This document shows positions 61,179 to 64,000 of a stretch of DNA of 64,000 nt, piece by piece. The notes under the pieces are model-generated. The model was not told the origin of the DNA. It saw only the letters and a list, made by a program, of their open reading frames with translations, and did no database searches. The translations under genes were made by a program, and so were the position numbers. This DNA is from Paraclostridium tenue (GTDB lineage: Bacteria; Bacillota; Clostridia; Peptostreptococcales; Peptostreptococcaceae): positions 62,001 through 126,000 of the forward strand of contig NZ_BAAACP010000001.1 of the NCBI RefSeq assembly GCF_039521565.1, written 5' to 3'. Every line of letters begins with the position of its first letter. Within the stretch, counting starts at the first letter, position 1.

Positions 61179-62165
61179 ATGAATACAAAGGCTGGTATAT
61201 TAGGAGTTGGAAGTTATTTACCTGAAAAAATAATTTCAAACTTTGACCTTGAAAAGATAATGGATACATCAGATGAATGGATAAGAACTAGAACAGGTAT
61301 AAAAGAAAGAAGAGTTGCAGATGAAAATGAGGCAACTTCAGACCTTGCAACAAAAGCAGCTTTAAATGCTATAAAAGATGCAAATTTAACTCCAGAAGAT
61401 ATAGACTTAATAATTGTAGCTACAATAACTCCAGATATGATATTTCCCTCTACAGCATGTTTAGTTCAAGCTAATATAAAAGCAACAAAAGCAGCATGCT
61501 TTGATTTAGAAGCAGCATGTTCAGGATTTATATATGGTATGACAGTAGCTAAACAATTTATAGAAACTAATACATATAAATATGTCTTAGTCATAGGAGC
61601 AGAAGCTTTATCTAGAATATTAGATTATGAAGATAGATCTACAGCAATACTTTTTGGAGACGGAGCAGGTGCTGTGGTTATGGGATCTGTAAATGAAGGT
61701 GGAGTATTATCTACTAATTTAGGTTCTGATGGAAATGGAAAAGATTATCTTAATATACCAGCTGGAGGTTCAAAAAATCCAGCCAGTGAAGAAACTTTAA
61801 AAAATAGGTTGCACTATGTCAAGATGGCAGGAAATGATGTGTTTAAGTTTGCGGTTAGAATAATGCAAGATGCATCAATTAAGTGTGTTGAAAGTGCAAA
61901 CCTTGATATACAAGATATAGATTACCTTATACCACACCAAGCTAATATAAGAATAATAGAAGCTTCAGCAAAAAGACTTAAATTAAATATGGATAAAGTT
62001 TATGTTAATTTAGATAGATATGGAAATATGTCGGCAGCATCAATTCCAGTAGCATTAGATGAAGCTTATAGAGAAGGTAAAATAAAAAAAGGCGATAATA
62101 TAGTGTTAGTAGGATTTGGAGGCGGTTTAACTTGGGGAGCTTCTGTAATTAGATGGAGTATATAA
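61179..62165 (+). CDS. fabH: 3-oxoacyl-ACP synthase III (FabH)
   Basis: A 328-residue condensing enzyme that joins acetyl-CoA (or branched acyl-CoA) with malonyl-ACP to start each fatty acid. Catalytic Cys is in DLEAACSGFIYG (about residue 112), His in IPHQANIRI (about 249) and Asn in GNMSAASIP (about 279). It starts AGILGVGSYLPEK. TTGGAGG precedes the ATG. Confidence 0.97.
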   Translation: MNTKAGILGVGSYLPEKIISNFDLEKIMDTSDEWIRTRTGIKERRVADENEATSDLATKAALNAIKDANLTPEDIDLIIVATITPDMIFPSTACLVQANIKATKAACFDLEAACSGFIYGMTVAKQFIETNTYKYVLVIGAEALSRILDYEDRSTAILFGDGAGAVVMGSVNEGGVLSTNLGSDGNGKDYLNIPAGGSKNPASEETLKNRLHYVKMAGNDVFKFAVRIMQDASIKCVESANLDIQDIDYLIPHQANIRIIEASAKRLKLNMDKVYVNLDRYGNMSAASIPVALDEAYREGKIKKGDNIVLVGFGGGLTWGASVIRWSI

Positions 62166-62175
62166 GGAGGAAACA

Positions 62176-63126
62176 ATGAATAAATTATGTGAGATTTTAA
62201 ATATAAAGTATCCAATAATTCAAGGTGGAATGGCTTGGGTAGCAACTGCAGAGTTGGCAGCTGGAGTTTCAAATGCAGGTGGATTAGGAATTATAGCTGC
62301 AGGAAATGCTCCAAAGGATATTGTAAAAAAACAAATAATAAAATGTAGAGAGCTAACAGATAAGCCATTTGGAGTTAACGTAATGTTACTTTCTCCGTTT
62401 GTAGATGAAATAATTGATTTAGTAATAGAAGAGAAAATAGAAGTTATAACAACAGGAGCTGGAAATCCAGCAAAATACATGGATAGATTGAAAGAAGTAA
62501 ATATTAAAGTTATACCTGTAGTACCAACAATAGCATTAGCAAAGAGAATGGAAAAGTATGGAGCAGATGCGATTATAGTTGAAGGTACAGAAGCAGGAGG
62601 TCACATAGGAGAATTAACAACTATGGTCTTAACTCCTCAAGTTGCAGATAACGTTAACATACCTGTTATTGCAGCTGGAGGAATAGCTAATGGTAAAGGA
62701 CTAGCAGCAGCATTGTGTTTAGGAGCTAGTGGAGTTCAGGTAGGAACTAGATTTATATGTAGTGATGAATGTATAGTTCATGAAAATTATAAAAAATTTA
62801 TTTTAAAATCTAAGGATAGGGATGCAATAGTAACTGGGAGAAGTACTGGTCATCCAGTAAGAACATTAAAAAATAAGTTAGCTAAAGATATATTAAATAT
62901 GGAAAAAGAAGGGACTAATATTTTAGAAATAGATAAAAAAGGAATAGGGTCATTAAGAGCTGCAGCTATAGATGGTGATTTAGATTATGGGTCTTTTATG
63001 GCAGGTCAGATAGCATCATATATAAATGATATAAAACCTTGTAAACAAATAATTGAAGATATGATAAAAGATGCTAAATCTGTAATATCTAATATAAATA
63101 TAGACTTGGAGGTATCACATGGGTAA
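62176..63126 (+). CDS. fabK: Flavin-dependent enoyl-ACP reductase FabK
   Basis: A 316-residue FMN enzyme of the nitronate-monooxygenase/FabK fold that reduces enoyl-ACP. Motifs: YPIIQGGMAWVATAELAAGVSNAGGLG (core PIIQGGMAW), GVNVMLLSPF, EGTEAGGHIG and AAGGIANGKG, then GVQVGTRF. FabK enzymes are insensitive to triclosan, unlike FabI. AAGGAGGA precedes the ATG. fabD begins inside its last codons with an eight-base overlap. Confidence 0.94.
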   Translation: MNKLCEILNIKYPIIQGGMAWVATAELAAGVSNAGGLGIIAAGNAPKDIVKKQIIKCRELTDKPFGVNVMLLSPFVDEIIDLVIEEKIEVITTGAGNPAKYMDRLKEVNIKVIPVVPTIALAKRMEKYGADAIIVEGTEAGGHIGELTTMVLTPQVADNVNIPVIAAGGIANGKGLAAALCLGASGVQVGTRFICSDECIVHENYKKFILKSKDRDAIVTGRSTGHPVRTLKNKLAKDILNMEKEGTNILEIDKKGIGSLRAAAIDGDLDYGSFMAGQIASYINDIKPCKQIIEDMIKDAKSVISNINIDLEVSHG

Positions 63127-64000
63127 AATTGCATTAGTTTTTCCAGGGCAAGGTGCTCAATATGTAGGAATGGCAAATGACATATACAATAGTGATGATA
63201 TAGCGAGAAAAGTAATTGATGAGGCACAAGACTCAATAGGTATACAATTAAAGAAAATAATGTTTGAAGGTAGTGATGAAGAGTTATCTAAAACAGAAAA
63301 TACTCAGCCTGCTATAGTAACACATAGTATAGCATTATTTGAAAGTCTAAAGAATAAAATCGACTTAAGATATGATGCATGCTTAGGACTTTCTTTAGGT
63401 GAATATAGTGCATTAGTAGCTGCAGATGCAATGGATTTTAAAGATGCTGTGTCCATAGTAAAAAAAAGGGGAAAGTATATGCAAGAAAGTGTGCCTATAG
63501 GAAAAGGAAGCATGGCAGCTATATTAGGGTTAGATAGGGATAAAGTAAATAAGGTTATAAATGAAATAAATAACGGAGTAATAGAAGTTGCAAATTACAA
63601 CTCACCAGGTCAAATTGTCATATCTGGAGAAATTGATACAGTTAAAGATAGTATTAATTTATTTAAAGAAAATGGAGCTAAAAAAGCAATTTTATTAAAT
63701 GTAAGTGCACCATTTCACTCATCTATGTTAAAGCTAGCAGGATATAAACTTAAAAAAGAGTTAGATAATATTAATTTAAGGAAATGTAAGGTTTCTGTAG
63801 TTTCAAATGTAAATGCAGACTACTATACAGAAAATTATAAAGAGTTATTGGTTAATCAGGTTAGTTCATCTGTTTTATGGGAAGATTCAATAGAAAAACT
63901 AATAGATGAAGGATTTGATACATTCATAGAGATAGGACCGGGGAAAACGTTAAAGGGATTTATAAAGAAAATATCTAGTAAGAAAAAAATTAATGTAAAT
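63119..64000 (+). CDS. fabD: Malonyl-CoA:ACP transacylase FabD, truncated by window end
   Basis: 294 codons are present with no stop before 64000. It loads malonyl groups onto ACP. The start has VFPGQGAQYVGM; the nucleophile motif is GLSLGEYSALV, with Leu where GHSLGEY is commoner; the catalytic His is in SAPFHSSM, and EIGPGKTL is near the end. TTGGAGG precedes ATG 63119, which overlaps the end of fabK by eight bases. In related operons fabG, acpP and fabF come next. Confidence 0.95.
   Translation, partial: MGKIALVFPGQGAQYVGMANDIYNSDDIARKVIDEAQDSIGIQLKKIMFEGSDEELSKTENTQPAIVTHSIALFESLKNKIDLRYDACLGLSLGEYSALVAADAMDFKDAVSIVKKRGKYMQESVPIGKGSMAAILGLDRDKVNKVINEINNGVIEVANYNSPGQIVISGEIDTVKDSINLFKENGAKKAILLNVSAPFHSSMLKLAGYKLKKELDNINLRKCKVSVVSNVNADYYTENYKELLVNQVSSSVLWEDSIEKLIDEGFDTFIEIGPGKTLKGFIKKISSKKKINVN

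Overview
The window is about 70-75% A+T and reads as a chromosomal core region of a spore-forming, low-GC Firmicute of the Clostridia. Gene order and content (YIEGIA pair next to der-plsY-gpsA-spoIVA, T-box-controlled ileS of the eukaryote-like type, fapR-plsX-fabH-fabK-fabD, PrkC with two PASTA repeats and an Asn/Ser/Gly-rich tail) resemble Clostridioides/Romboutsia/Paraclostridium-type Peptostreptococcaceae. That family assignment is inference from protein sequence and synteny; no rRNA is present. Sporulation genes (spoIVA, spoVM, ylbJ-type, YIEGIA proteins) support an endospore former.

Layout. 1-6000: the end of an HD-GYP gene, a YlmC/YmxH protein, nrdR, pgeF, a PhoP/PhoR-type two-component pair, then two YIEGIA membrane paralogues and their small capping-complex partner. 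6060-12000: DUF512 radical-SAM protein, der, plsY, gpsA, spoIVA. 12080-16113: an orphan HlyD-like protein leading the division cluster yggS-sepF-yggT-ylmH-divIVA. 16121-23668: an Ile T-box and ileS, an AbgT-family transporter, and a Trp T-box that controls mtnN-trpS. 23778-30748: DUF5665 protein, TraR/DksA zinc-finger protein, polysaccharide deacetylase, lspA-rluD, then pyrR and a uracil permease, each behind its own PyrR attenuator, and rqcH on the minus strand. 30928-52793: a long conserved block dapF-yicC-remA-gmk-rpoZ-coaBC-priA-def-fmt-DUF116-yugP-rsmB-rlmN-stp-prkC-rsgA-rpe-thiN, a 48-codon membrane ORF, spoVM (23 codons), rpmB (minus), asp23-fakA-recG. 52834-59379: rsmD-coaD-coiled-coil protein, ylbJ and tmcAL on the minus strand, ackA, yceD-rpmF. 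59492-64000: fapR-plsX-fabH-fabK-fabD, with fabD cut by the window end.

How it fits together. Much of the region is informational: translation (ileS, trpS, def, fmt, rsmB, rlmN, rsgA, rpmB, rpmF, rqcH, tmcAL), DNA maintenance (priA, recG), cofactor entry points (coaBC, coaD, thiN), membrane lipid synthesis (plsY, gpsA, plsX, fab genes under FapR), cell division and Ser/Thr phosphorylation. Control is largely by RNA: two T-boxes, two PyrR attenuators and, at lspA, a hairpin that would hide the ribosome-binding site only on read-through RNA. SpoIVA and its membrane anchor SpoVM are both present, about 36 kb apart.

I saw no phage, insertion sequence, CRISPR array, tRNA/rRNA gene, toxin-antitoxin pair or defence island, and no clearly new multi-gene system. 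The best leads are the GIHH active-site motif in IleRS, the lspA and uracil-permease leaders, the YIEGIA trio, the orphan HlyD-like gene, and the small ORF beside spoVM.
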